From Bog-473 sp963755375 (GTDB lineage Bacteria; Actinomycetota; Acidimicrobiia; Acidimicrobiales; RAAP-2): DNA of 64,000 nucleotides. The notes below the pieces were generated by a model. It saw only the letters and a list, made by a program, of their open reading frames with translations, searched no databases and was not told where the DNA came from. The position numbers were made by a program, and so were the translations under genes. This document shows, piece after piece, positions 8,639 to 16,800 of this stretch (the first letter of the stretch is position 1; every line of letters starts with the position of its first letter). Where the stretch lies: contig CAVWKG010000016.1 in NCBI GenBank assembly GCA_963755375.1, forward strand, positions 310,001-374,000, read 5' to 3'.

Positions 8639-9412
8639 TCAGCGCCCGGTCCAGGCCGGCGGTCGCTTCTCCAAGAACGCGGCCACCCCCTCGCGGGCAT
8701 CGGCTGAACCGCTTGCTGCCGTCAGCGCCAGGTCCGTCAGGTGCCAGCCCAGCTCGTCGTCCGCGGCGACGATGTCGTTGACGGCGGCCAGGCATGCCTG
8801 CACGGAAACCGGCGCGTTGGCACAGATGTGCTGCGCCAGGGCCAGGGCCTCGGTGAGCGCATCCCCGGGCTCCGTGAGCACGTTGACGAGACCCACCTCG
8901 TAGGCGCGCGGTGCGTCGATCGGCCGCCCGGTGAGAATGAGCTGACGGGCGACGTTGAGCGGGAGTGCCCGCGGTGCCCGGAAGAGCCCTGCGCAGGTGG
9001 GGACCACCCCGATGGTGACCTCGGGCAGGCCGAACCGAGCGGTCCGCGCCGCCACCACGAGGTCGCAGGCCAGGACGATTTCGAGTCCGCCGCCGAGAGC
9101 GGGGCCTTCGACCGCGGCGATCAGCGGCTTGCGCCGCCGGCGGCGGATGATGCCGTATTCGCCTCCGCGGGTCGTGACGTAGTCGCCCCGCGCCCTCAGG
9201 TCGCTGCCGGCGCTGAAGACGTCGGCGCCGCCGGTCAGCACCCCAGCCCACACCTGGTCGTCGTCGTCCAGGTCGTTCAGAGCCTCGTCGAGCTGGTCGG
9301 CCATGGCCCTGTCGATGGCATTCCGCTTGGCCGCTCGCTCCATCGAGATGACCAGGACGCGCCCCTCACGGCCAGTGCCGACGCGATGACGTGTGTCTTC
9401 CCTGTCGTTCAC
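8639..9412 (-). CDS. Enoyl-CoA hydratase/isomerase family protein
   Basis: 257 residues, typical for crotonases, starting at GTG 9412 with GGAGG just upstream. Crotonase signatures are present: the oxyanion-hole segment FSAGSDLRARGD (usually FCAGADLK) and AAVEGPALGGGLEIVLACDLVVAA, followed by GLPEVTIGVVPT, which keeps one of the two catalytic-position glutamates. The second glutamate position is less clear, so hydration of trans-2-enoyl-CoA is likely but not certain. Cytoplasmic. It belongs functionally with the fatty-acid or steroid catabolic genes further along but is not in an operon with them. Confidence 0.88.
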   Translation of the reverse strand: MNDREDTRHRVGTGREGRVLVISMERAAKRNAIDRAMADQLDEALNDLDDDDQVWAGVLTGGADVFSAGSDLRARGDYVTTRGGEYGIIRRRRRKPLIAAVEGPALGGGLEIVLACDLVVAARTARFGLPEVTIGVVPTCAGLFRAPRALPLNVARQLILTGRPIDAPRAYEVGLVNVLTEPGDALTEALALAQHICANAPVSVQACLAAVNDIVAADDELGWHLTDLALTAASGSADAREGVAAFLEKRPPAWTGR

Positions 9413-9581
9413 GCGCCTCCGAATCCGTGAGCTGGAAAGGAGGTCAGGCTACCGCCCGTAGGCTCCGTGATCTTCTTTGGGATGGGCCGGCGCCTCCGGG
9501 AACATCCTCACCTCAGACACTGACGCGTCGTCCGCCGTCGGTGTCGCGGCTACCGAGCGGGCACTGCGCAGCGGGGAGGCG

Positions 9582-11855
9582 TCACGTCCCCGCCATGGAG
9601 ACGACGGGTTTGTTGAGCGGTTTGCCGCCCATCGACCCGAAGAACGGAGCGTTGTAGCTGAAGATGCCGCCGTCGGACGCCACGAAGCGGTACCCCGAGC
9701 CGCTCCGGTTGGCCTCCATGCCGACGATGGGTGCGTTCAGGTGCATGCTGCCTGTGGAGCCGTAGAACGGGGCGCCGAAGGAGAAGATGCCCCCGTCGGC
9801 GGCCACCTCCCAGTACCCGCCCGTCTGGCCGTCGGCGGCCATCCCCACGACGGGCGAGTTCAGCGCCCGACCGCCCATGGAGCCGGAGAAGTGGGCGTCG
9901 CCGTAGCTGAAGATGCCACCGTCGGAGGCCACCAGCCAGTAGCCGTGGCCGCTGGCTGTCGCCGCCATGCCCACGATGGGCTGGTTGAGGTGGGTGCCCC
10001 CTGTGCTGCCGTAGAAGCTGGCGTCGCCGAAGCTGAAGATGCCGCCGTCGGAGGCGACGAGCCAGTACCCGCCGCCGCCTGGCGTGGCCGCCATGCCGAC
10101 GATCGGCGCATTGAGCGGCTTGCCGCCCATGGAGCCGTAGAACTGCGCGTCGCCGAAGGCAAAGATACCGCCGTCGGAGGCGACCTCCCAGTACCCGCCG
10201 CCGTCGTACGTCATCGCTGACGCCACCACCGGCCGATTCAGGTGGATGCTGCCCGTCGACCCGCAGAACGGGATGTTCCCGTAGTTGAACACGCCCCCGT
10301 CCGAGGCGGACAGGAGGTAGCCACTGGGGCCGCCGGCTGGCGCGTTGCACGGCACCTGAAGGGTGGGCGCCGGTGTCCCGGCGTCACCGGTCAGTTGGGG
10401 GTCATGGTGGAACTGCGGCCACGCCCCTGTCTCGTACACGCTCGACCCGGATCCGCTCGTGCCGTCGATCTCCCAGTGCGCGATGTACCCCGTCGCGGCC
10501 CCGCCGACATCGACGTAGCCGGCACCCGTGATGCCGATGTGGCCGTCGGGGTCGTCGGTCACGAGCGGCGAGCTCTGAAACCCGTAGTTGGTGCCGAGCG
10601 TCGCCACTTCGGCGCCCGAGCGGCCGTCGAAGACGTCGATGCCGTCGGTGGTCGGGACGATGACATCCTGGTAGCCGCCTCCGGTGAGGTCGGCCGTCAC
10701 CGGGGAGCCGATCACCTGGCCACTGGTGGAGGCCGACCATACGGTGGTGCCGTTGGTGCCGTTGAGCACGTAGATCGTTCCCGCCTGGGTCCCCTCGACG
10801 ACGTCGAGCTGCCCGTTGCCCGTCACGTCCGCCAGCGCGGGCGAGGCAGCCGTGACCCCGTTGAGCTGATCGCTCCAGGCCAGACCACAGCTGGTGTTGA
10901 TGGCGAAGACCTTGTTGGAGTCCGGCGCTCCCGAGAAGAAGCTCCCGTCGCCGACGGCGATGCCGACGGCGCCCCCGCCGAGGAACTCTCCGACGGCCGG
11001 CGACGAGCGGTCGATGTTCTGGTTCGTGTCGTACTCGCAGAGCAGCCCGCCGTTTGGAGCAGGTTGTCCCGCGTTGCCCGCACTCGAGAGGATGCGGATG
11101 TGCCCCCCGTTGTTGTAGGTCTGGTTGTAGGCCACCCCGGCGCTCGAGTCGCCGCCGCTGATGAGCTCGTTGTTGCCGTCGGCGTAGAGGTCCGCGACCG
11201 CAGCCGTGGAGAACACCGAGTCGCCCTGGAACCACGGGAAGCCGGCCAGCATGGCGCCGTTGCCGGCGCCCAACGCATCGGTTTCCTGCCCGAGTGAGCC
11301 CGCCTCCACGCCGTAGCCGCCGGCGTAGGAGCCGACGGTCAGGGAGGCAGCGACGCCCGAATGGGGCGTGGGGTCGGTGCCGGGGTTGGTCTCCTGGACG
11401 AACCACTGGTCGGCGCCGGTGTTGGTGATCGCCTGGTAGCCGCCGGACGCGGGCGCCGTGGTACCGCCGCTGCCGATGAAGACCGAGTCGGTGCCGTTGG
11501 GCGAAATGGGGGCGACCGACGGCGAGGAGTCGACCGGTGCGCCGGCGTTGTAGGGCCAACCGGCGACGCCCGAGCCGTTGCTCAGGTGGTACGCGTAGAC
11601 CTTCCCCGCCCGATCGCCCACGACGACCGCAGGCTGCCCGTCCAGATTGGCGACGTTCGGCGAGGAGAGCGCGATGGGGTTGTTGGCGTCCGGCAGCGTG
11701 GTGCTCCAGGTGAGGTTGGCGGCGAAGCCCGCGGTGTGCGCGACTTCGTCGGCCTGGGCGGCGGGTGCCGCCTGCAGCGCGGGGGTCAGGATCAGGGCGG
11801 CGGCGCCAGCCACCATGGTTGCCGGAAGGCAGACCCTCAGCGCACGACGTTTCAC
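9582..11855 (-). CDS. Secreted FG-GAP/PQQ-like propeller protein with C-terminal GYWLVASDGG repeats
   Basis: 757 residues from GTG 11855 (AGGAG 4 nt upstream). Residues 1-36 are a signal peptide (RRALRVCLPATMVAGAAALILTPALQAAPA). Residues ~45-500 are an FG-GAP/PQQ-like propeller with repeated motifs such as ADLYADGNNELISGGD, ADVTGNGQLDVVEG and ADLTGGGYQDVIVP. Residues 512-757 are six tandem repeats. The protein should be exported and surface-associated; adhesion or polymer binding is plausible but unproven. The C-terminal repeat type is strikingly frequent in Acidimicrobiia and is the best taxonomic marker here. The divergent neighbour is a penicillin-binding protein. Confidence 0.85.
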   Translation of the reverse strand: MKRRALRVCLPATMVAGAAALILTPALQAAPAAQADEVAHTAGFAANLTWSTTLPDANNPIALSSPNVANLDGQPAVVVGDRAGKVYAYHLSNGSGVAGWPYNAGAPVDSSPSVAPISPNGTDSVFIGSGGTTAPASGGYQAITNTGADQWFVQETNPGTDPTPHSGVAASLTVGSYAGGYGVEAGSLGQETDALGAGNGAMLAGFPWFQGDSVFSTAAVADLYADGNNELISGGDSSAGVAYNQTYNNGGHIRILSSAGNAGQPAPNGGLLCEYDTNQNIDRSSPAVGEFLGGGAVGIAVGDGSFFSGAPDSNKVFAINTSCGLAWSDQLNGVTAASPALADVTGNGQLDVVEGTQAGTIYVLNGTNGTTVWSASTSGQVIGSPVTADLTGGGYQDVIVPTTDGIDVFDGRSGAEVATLGTNYGFQSSPLVTDDPDGHIGITGAGYVDVGGAATGYIAHWEIDGTSGSGSSVYETGAWPQFHHDPQLTGDAGTPAPTLQVPCNAPAGGPSGYLLSASDGGVFNYGNIPFCGSTGSIHLNRPVVASAMTYDGGGYWEVASDGGIFAFGDAQFYGSMGGKPLNAPIVGMAATPGGGGYWLVASDGGIFSFGDASFYGSTGGTHLNQPIVGMAATASGHGYWLVASDGGIFSYGDAHFSGSMGGRALNSPVVGMAADGQTGGYWEVAADGGIFSFGAPFYGSTGSMHLNAPIVGMEANRSGSGYRFVASDGGIFSYNAPFFGSMGGKPLNKPVVSMAGT
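9585..10322 (-). repeat. Six tandem ~42-residue GYW(L/E)VASDGGIF repeats
   Basis: Repeat lengths are 42, 42, 42, 42, 41 and 37 residues. The consensus is GYWxVASDGGIFSFGDAxFYGS, then (T/M)GGxxLNxPIVGMAA and a Gly-rich link. The first copy is divergent and has a cysteine (FCGSTGS); the last is truncated at the protein end. DNA copies differ, so the array is old rather than freshly expanded. Confidence 0.9.
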
Positions 11856-12213
11856 AAAGCTCCTCTCGCATCAGACGCGGTCCGCGCCGCTTCTCCGTCG
11901 GCGTGGCACGCGGGTGCGTGAGTCCTCCGCCCAGGCGCGCACCCGAGCAACGGAAAGCGACGCCCTACAGACAGACCATCGGCATGGCGGCACGGGGTCT
12001 TGAACCCTCTCGCCAGAACCCCTCCGCCTGCCTGCGGTCCGTGTCGCACGGCTTGCATCGGGGTTGCAGGCCGGCCTCGCCCGGCCGGATACGCTGCCGC
12101 GCCTGGTTGCACCGGGGTGGAGCGTCCTCGACGGGGTATGAAGCCCTCCAGGGAGGTCCGCCGCCTACCATGCCTGCGGTGATCGGATCGTCCACGAACG
12201 TGCCGGCGGGCTG
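11856..12213. other. Divergent promoter region (358 bp) with micro-ORF
   Basis: Separates the repeat surface protein (-) from the penicillin-binding protein gene (+). The right end holds a TACCAT -10 box and an 11-codon leaderless reading frame. The rest has only arginine-rich open frames without domain character. Confidence 0.4.
12166..12171 (+). promoter_or_regulatory. -10 box TACCAT upstream of micro-ORF and PBP gene
   Basis: TACCAT matches TANNNT and ends 7 nt before GTG 12179. The expected transcript would begin at or beside that GTG and run into the penicillin-binding protein gene. Confidence 0.4.
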
Positions 12214-12214
12214 A
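12179..12214 (+). CDS. 11-residue leaderless micro-ORF coupled to PBP gene
   Basis: GTG 12179 opens a frame of 11 codons (VIGSSTNVPAG) whose TGA shares its A with the ATG of the penicillin-binding protein gene (TGATG). It would allow ribosomes loaded on a leaderless mRNA to re-initiate at 12214. Size gives no statistical support; the case rests on the -10 spacing and the exact stop/start overlap. Confidence 0.3.
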   Translation: MIGSSTNVPAG

Positions 12215-13776
12215 TGGGCCGGCGAATCCGTTGGCTCGGCGTCATCATGGTGGTCTGCCTGGGCCTGGTGGTGGCCCAGCTGGTCAACATCCAGCTGGTG
12301 AAAGCCAAGCAGCTCCAGTCCTCGCCGTTCAATCCCCGGGTGTCGTCGCAGCAGTACATCAACCCGAGGGGGACGATCACCGCCGCCGACGGCACGGTGC
12401 TGGCCCAGTCGATCCCGACGCCGGCCGGGACCGACAACCAGGACTATCCGTACCACTACGTGCGCCAGTACCCCCAAGGCCCGCTGTACGCCGGCATCAC
12501 GGGATACGACTCGGCCCTCTACTACGGCACGGCCGGCATCGAGCAGCAATACGACTCGTACCTGAAGCCCCACCAGCAGCCTCCGCAGACGTTGAGCCAG
12601 CTGCTGTTCCGCCAGCAGCAGCCGCTGACCACCGACGACGTCGCGCTCACCGTCGAGCCCCAGCTGCAGAACGCGGCGTGGTCAGCCCTGACGACACTGC
12701 CGCCGGGCGCCAACAACGACGGGGCCGTCGTGGTGATCCAGCCGTCGACCGGGAACATCCTGGCCATGGTGTCGAACCCGACCTTCGACCCCAACCCGCT
12801 GGTGAGCCCCTCGCTGCACGCGGAGCAGCTGGCCTACTTCAGCTACGTCCAGAAGGACCACGAGGGGTTCTTCCCCCTGCGGCCGATCGCCACCCGCGAG
12901 ACGTTCCCACCGGGATCCACCATGAAGGTGGTGACCAGCACCGCCGCCTACAACCTCAAGCCCGCGCTGGCCGGCTTCAACTACCCGGTCCAGCAGTGCC
13001 AGAAGTTCTCCGACTCGAACAAGCTGCTGTGCGATCAGTCCGGGCCGTGCGGGGGGACGATGACCCAGATGCTCCCGTTCTCGTGTGACCCGGGCTACGC
13101 CGAGCTCGGCGTCCAGCTGGGCGTCCCGATCATGACCAAGCAGTCCGAGCTGTTCGGCTACAACTCGGTCCCCGGGATCGACCTGCCCGGGACATCGGCC
13201 TCGATCTTCCCCCCGCTCGCGCCCAATTCACAGGCCTTCCTCGGGCAGAGCTCCATCGGGCAGTACAACGTGCAGACGACCGCGTTGCAGAACGCCATGG
13301 TGGCCGCCGGGATCGCCAACGGCGGCGTGCTCATGACGCCGCACCTGATGTCGTCGATCCACGACTCCCAGGGCGCCCTGGTGCAGACCTACGCGCCGAA
13401 GGCGGCCTCGACGGTGGCGTCGGCGCAGGCGGCCCAGCAGGTGACCTCGCTCATGGAGGGGGTGACGCAGCCCGGCGGCACCGCGGCCGGCGTTGGCTTC
13501 CCCGCCTACCTCTGCGCCGCGGTGAAGACCGGAACCGCGCAGACGAACCCGCTCACCGGCCTGACCGACACCTGGATGATCGGCTTTGCGCCCGCCAACC
13601 ACCCCCAGGTGGCCGTGGCGGTGGTGGTGCCGCAGCAGTCCAACAGCTTGGACGGCGCCCACGTCGCCGGGCCGATCCTGAATGCGGTCCTCAAGGCCGC
13701 CGTGCCGCAGAGCTCGGTCAGCCAACCGTGCAACGTGCAGCCGGTGCCGACCTCGGCCTTCACCTCTGCCCCCTGA
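12214..13776 (+). CDS. pbpA: Penicillin-binding protein, transpeptidase (PbpA-like)
   Basis: 520 residues: N-terminal membrane anchor (residues ~5-30), a dimerisation region with PRGTITAADGTVLA, and a transpeptidase domain from ~165. Catalytic motifs: S235-T-M-K238 (SxxK) and K438-T-G440 (KTG). The middle motif reads S290-C-D292 instead of the usual S-x-N, which is unusual because that Asn helps place the substrate. It would cross-link peptidoglycan outside the membrane. PbpA usually sits with rodA, ftsW or pknB; here none is adjacent. The start is ATG 12214, overlapping the stop of a micro-ORF. Confidence 0.85.
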   Translation: MGRRIRWLGVIMVVCLGLVVAQLVNIQLVKAKQLQSSPFNPRVSSQQYINPRGTITAADGTVLAQSIPTPAGTDNQDYPYHYVRQYPQGPLYAGITGYDSALYYGTAGIEQQYDSYLKPHQQPPQTLSQLLFRQQQPLTTDDVALTVEPQLQNAAWSALTTLPPGANNDGAVVVIQPSTGNILAMVSNPTFDPNPLVSPSLHAEQLAYFSYVQKDHEGFFPLRPIATRETFPPGSTMKVVTSTAAYNLKPALAGFNYPVQQCQKFSDSNKLLCDQSGPCGGTMTQMLPFSCDPGYAELGVQLGVPIMTKQSELFGYNSVPGIDLPGTSASIFPPLAPNSQAFLGQSSIGQYNVQTTALQNAMVAAGIANGGVLMTPHLMSSIHDSQGALVQTYAPKAASTVASAQAAQQVTSLMEGVTQPGGTAAGVGFPAYLCAAVKTGTAQTNPLTGLTDTWMIGFAPANHPQVAVAVVVPQQSNSLDGAHVAGPILNAVLKAAVPQSSVSQPCNVQPVPTSAFTSAP

Positions 13777-13810
13777 GGCTCACCGGTCCACTGCAGCCGC
13801 CTGCGCCGGG

Positions 13811-13838
13811 TAGACTATCTGCGTGCCTACGCAGGTAG
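13811..13838 (+). promoter_or_regulatory. arsR promoter with overlapping palindromic operator
   Basis: The -10 box TAGACT (13811-13816) lies 6 nt before GTG 13823, so the mRNA is probably leaderless. A near-perfect inverted repeat, arms CTATCTGCGT (13815-13824) and ACGCAGGTAG (13829-13838) with a 4-nt centre and one mismatch, covers the end of the -10 box and the start codon. This size and form suit an ArsR/SmtB dimer, so the gene is probably autorepressed. Confidence 0.65.
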
Positions 13839-14143
13839 TTAGAAGCACCACCGGAGAGGAGTTCCACTCCGCCGTCGGGATGCTGAAACTGTTGGCCGAC
13901 GAGACCCGGCTGCGGGTCATCTGCGCCCTGCTGGAGGGCGAGCACCCGGTCAACGAGCTGGCCGAGCTGGTGGGCGCCCAGCCGGCCGCCGTCTCGCAGC
14001 ACCTGGCCAAGCTGCGCCTGGCGCGCCTGGTACGGAGCCGGCGCGAGGGCACCCGGATCTTCTACGTGCTCGACGACGCCCATGTGCGCCGCCTCGTCGA
14101 GGAAGTGCTCTCCCATGCCGACCACGTGACGGCTCATGGCTGA
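13823..14143 (+). CDS. ArsR/SmtB-family metal-sensing repressor
   Basis: 106 residues from GTG 13823. A winged helix-turn-helix spans residues ~20-80 (LKLLADETRLRVICALLEG, then AAVSQHLAKLRLARLVRSRREG with the recognition helix, and the wing RIFYVLDD). The C-terminal helix carries the alpha-5 metal site D-x-H-x10-H-x2-H as D85, H87, H98 and H101, the Zn/Co site of SmtB, CzrA and related sensors; the alpha-3N cysteine site (ELCVCDL) is absent. It should release DNA when Zn(II) or Co(II) binds. It overlaps the CDF exporter gene by 8 bp, so the pair forms a metal-efflux operon. Confidence 0.9.
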   Translation: MPTQVVRSTTGEEFHSAVGMLKLLADETRLRVICALLEGEHPVNELAELVGAQPAAVSQHLAKLRLARLVRSRREGTRIFYVLDDAHVRRLVEEVLSHADHVTAHG

Positions 14144-15056
14144 CGGCCACGACCACCACGCCGGGCCGCCGTCGGTGGACACCGATCGCCGCGCCCTGAC
14201 CACCGCACTTGTCCTGCTCGTCGCCTTCATGGCGTTCGAGGTCGGGGCGGCCATCGCCTCGAACTCACTCGTCCTCCTCGCCGACGCGGGCCACATGCTG
14301 GTGGACGTCGGCGCCATTGCCGGCTCGCTGGTCGCCATCCGACTGGCCGCCCGCCCGGAGACGGGTTCGCACACCTACGGCATGAAGCGCGCCGAGATCC
14401 TGGCCGCGGCCGCCAACGCGATCGCCCTCCTCGTCGTGTCGGCCCTCGTGACCTACGACGCAGTGGACCGGCTCGTCCACCCGTCCCCGGTCGACGGCGC
14501 GGTCCTGATCGTCGTCGCCGCGGTGGGAGTAGCCGTCAACCTGGTCGCGACCGTGACCATGGCCCGGGCCAACCGGCGGTCGCTCAACGTCGAGGGTGCC
14601 TACCGCCACATCCTGACCGACCTCTACGGGTTTGCCGGCACGCTGGTCGCCGGCGTGGTGATCGTCGTCTGGGGCTTCGACCGCGCCGACGCCATCGCGT
14701 CACTCCTCGTCGTCCTGCTCATGCTGAAGGCGGCGGTGCAGTTGCTGCGCCCCGCACTGCGGATCCTGCTGGAGGCTACGCCCGAGTACATCGACGTCGA
14801 AGAGGTGCGGCGCCATCTCATGGAGCTCCCCGAGGTGCAGTCGGTCCACGACCTGCACGCCTGGACGCTCACTTCGTCGCTGCCCATCCTGACCGCCCAC
14901 ATCGTGGTCACCGACGAGTGCTTCACGACCGGCGAAGCGGGTCGGGTGCTCGACCACCTGCAGGAGTGTCTCTCGGGCCACTTCGACGTGGCGCACTCGA
15001 CCCTGCAGTTCGAGTCTTCCGGGCACATCGAGCACGAGCTCGGCGGACACGCCTGA
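14136..15056 (+). CDS. Cation diffusion facilitator, CzcD/ZitB-type metal exporter
   Basis: 306 residues, six transmembrane helices in about residues 20-215, then a cytoplasmic C-terminal ferredoxin-like domain (EYIDVEEVRRHLMELPEVQSV...HDLHAWTLTSSLPILTAHIVV). The transport site is complete: HX3D in TM2 (DAGHMLVD) and HX3D in TM5 (RHILTDLYG). The N-terminus is His-rich (DGHDHH). It exchanges Zn(II) or a related divalent ion for protons across the cell membrane. ATG 14136 overlaps the 3' end of the arsR gene, which couples synthesis to the sensor. Typical length and motifs make this firm; the exact ion is inferred from the sensor. Confidence 0.93.
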   Translation: MADGHDHHAGPPSVDTDRRALTTALVLLVAFMAFEVGAAIASNSLVLLADAGHMLVDVGAIAGSLVAIRLAARPETGSHTYGMKRAEILAAAANAIALLVVSALVTYDAVDRLVHPSPVDGAVLIVVAAVGVAVNLVATVTMARANRRSLNVEGAYRHILTDLYGFAGTLVAGVVIVVWGFDRADAIASLLVVLLMLKAAVQLLRPALRILLEATPEYIDVEEVRRHLMELPEVQSVHDLHAWTLTSSLPILTAHIVVTDECFTTGEAGRVLDHLQECLSGHFDVAHSTLQFESSGHIEHELGGHA

Positions 15057-15064
15057 CCAGCGGC

Positions 15065-16342
15065 TCAGCGGCTCAGCGGTCTTCCGGTGCGGGCCGGCTC
15101 CAGTGCCCCCACGAGCTCCACGTGCTCGGTCATCGGGAAGATGTCGAAGGCGCGCAGCCCCGTGAGGCGCCAGCCTTCGTCGAGCAGGACCCGGATGTCG
15201 CGGCCGAACGAGGAGGGGTCGCACGAGACGTAGATCATCGTACGCACGGTCGGGGCGTGCGCGCCAAGGGCCCCCATGACGGCGGTGCCCGCACCCTCAC
15301 GGGCAGGATCCAGGATGACGATGTCCGGCCGGCCCAGGGACGTCTCCACCAACGTGGGCGTGACGTCGCCTTCGAGGACGCGCAGGTTGGGGAAGGTCGC
15401 GCCGTTGTGCCGGGCGTCGGCGCAGGCTCGCCGGTCCCTCTCCACGGCCAGCACGGAGCCCGTCGGTCCCACCGCGTCAGCCAGAGGGACGGAGAACAGG
15501 CCGGCGCCGGCGTAGAGGTCGGCCACCACCGCCCCTTTGCTGTCGCCGGCCAGGGCCAGGACGGCCGCGAGCAGCGCCGCCGGGGCGCCCGTGTGCACCT
15601 GCCAGAAGACCCCGGGCGAGATCCGGTAGGTGTGCCCGCCGGCGACGGCGTGCACCGCGCCGGGCGGCCGGCGGACCTTCCCACCCAGGACGACACCGGC
15701 GTCGACAGCGGGCAGGCGCGGCGCGGCCCTGCCCCGCGGCGTGACCGAGACCACCGCTTCCGCGGGTTCGGTCCCCGTCACCACCTCCAGTTCGGAGGCG
15801 CCCGGCCACAAGACGGTGAGGGCACCCGTCGCCGCCACGGCCGCGCTGGCAATGGGGCACTCCCTGACATACTCGAGCCGGTGCGAGCGATGGCGCCGGA
15901 ACCCGAGGGCGCCCCGGCCGTCCACCGCCACCCGGACGCGACTCCGCCAGCCCAGCCCGGCCATGTCGCCGGGGACCGGCTCCACCTCCAGGGCCAGTTG
16001 CAGACCGGCGAGGCGCTCCAGCTGCTCGGCGATGCGGAAGGCCTTCAGCCGGCGCTGCGCCCCGATGTCCACGTGCTGGAAATCGCACCCGCCGCACCGC
16101 CCTGGGCCGGCGTGCGGGCAGGGGGGCTCCACGCGGTCGGGGGAGGGGGACAGGATTTCGACGGCGTCCGCCCGCAGGTAGGAGGTCGTGCTGGACGTGA
16201 CCTGCGCCCGCACCCGCTCGCCCGGGAGACTGTGGCGGACGAAGACCACCTTGCCGTCGGGTGCCCGGCCCACGCAGCCCCCGCCGGCGGCGACGGGGCC
16301 CACCTCGAGCTCCAAGAGGCCCGGAATCTCGGGGTGTGCCAC
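15065..16342 (-). CDS. TRAM-domain RNA (uracil-C5)-methyltransferase, RlmD/TrmA family
   Basis: 425 residues from GTG 16342, chosen because a TACGCT -10 box lies 8 nt upstream and the TRAM domain starts right after it (ELEVGPVAAGGGCVGR ... VFVRHSLPGERV). An [4Fe-4S] site is suggested by CPHAGPGRCGGCDF and a later REC. The SAM-binding Rossmann fold has DLYAGAGLFSVPLA, VLAVERD and ILDPAREG; the catalytic nucleophile is in YVSCDPSSFGRD and the base near the C-terminal EHVE. It methylates uracil C5 in 23S rRNA or tRNA; which one cannot be decided. It is convergent with the CDF gene. Confidence 0.9.
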   Translation of the reverse strand: MAHPEIPGLLELEVGPVAAGGGCVGRAPDGKVVFVRHSLPGERVRAQVTSSTTSYLRADAVEILSPSPDRVEPPCPHAGPGRCGGCDFQHVDIGAQRRLKAFRIAEQLERLAGLQLALEVEPVPGDMAGLGWRSRVRVAVDGRGALGFRRHRSHRLEYVRECPIASAAVAATGALTVLWPGASELEVVTGTEPAEAVVSVTPRGRAAPRLPAVDAGVVLGGKVRRPPGAVHAVAGGHTYRISPGVFWQVHTGAPAALLAAVLALAGDSKGAVVADLYAGAGLFSVPLADAVGPTGSVLAVERDRRACADARHNGATFPNLRVLEGDVTPTLVETSLGRPDIVILDPAREGAGTAVMGALGAHAPTVRTMIYVSCDPSSFGRDIRVLLDEGWRLTGLRAFDIFPMTEHVELVGALEPARTGRPLSR

Positions 16343-16350
16343 GCCAGGGG

Positions 16351-16356
16351 AGCGTA
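16351..16356 (-). promoter_or_regulatory. -10 box TACGCT for leaderless methyltransferase mRNA
   Basis: On the minus strand TACGCT ends 8 nt before GTG 16342. It favours this GTG over a start 11 codons upstream (16375), which would lie 5' of the promoter. Confidence 0.5.
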
Positions 16357-16452
16357 GGGCCGCGAAGTTGGTCAAGATTTCGCGTGTGGGGTGTCGATCC
16401 GGGCGGTCCCCGATCGTCGTAGGAGCGACACCAACCCCAACTAGGAGGACTG

Positions 16453-16800
16453 ATGCGATACCTGTTGCTGATTGCGCAAGACGAGAGCCAGATCCAAGGA
16501 GCCACCGCCGAGCAGGGCGCGGCCATAATGAACGAATACGCCGAGTTCGGCAAGACGATGGCCGAGCGCGGTGTGCTGCAAGGCGGCGAGCGGTTGCACT
16601 TCACCACCGACGCCACCACGGTGCGCGTGCGCGACGGTGAGGTGCTCACGGTCGATGGCCCGTTCGCCGAGACCAAGGAGCAGCTCGCCGGCTACTACCT
16701 CGTCGACTGCAAGGACCTCGATGAGGCCATCGACGTGGCTGCGAAGATCCCCGGCGCCCGCGTCGGCAGTATCGAGGTGAGGCCGATCTGGGAGATGTGA
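16453..16800 (+). CDS. YCII-related (DGPF) protein
   Basis: 115 residues from ATG 16453 with a strong AGGAGG 5 nt upstream. A single ferredoxin-like YCII/DGPF domain is present: MRYLLLIAQDE at the start, then the signature DGPFAETKEQLAGYYLVDC and a C-terminal strand VGSIEVRPIWEM. Biochemical role of DGPF proteins is not settled, but they are the constant partners of ECF42 sigma factors, and the next gene is one; its GTG overlaps this stop codon. An imperfect inverted repeat (GGTGTCG at 16390-16396, CGACACC at 16426-16432) sits upstream and could be regulatory. Confidence 0.88.
   Translation: MRYLLLIAQDESQIQGATAEQGAAIMNEYAEFGKTMAERGVLQGGERLHFTTDATTVRVRDGEVLTVDGPFAETKEQLAGYYLVDCKDLDEAIDVAAKIPGARVGSIEVRPIWEM

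Noticed and set aside
15057..15085. Short tandem CAGCGGCT repeat as a regulatory or mobile element
   Set aside because: It is the end of the methyltransferase coding sequence (…LSR) and only three short copies.
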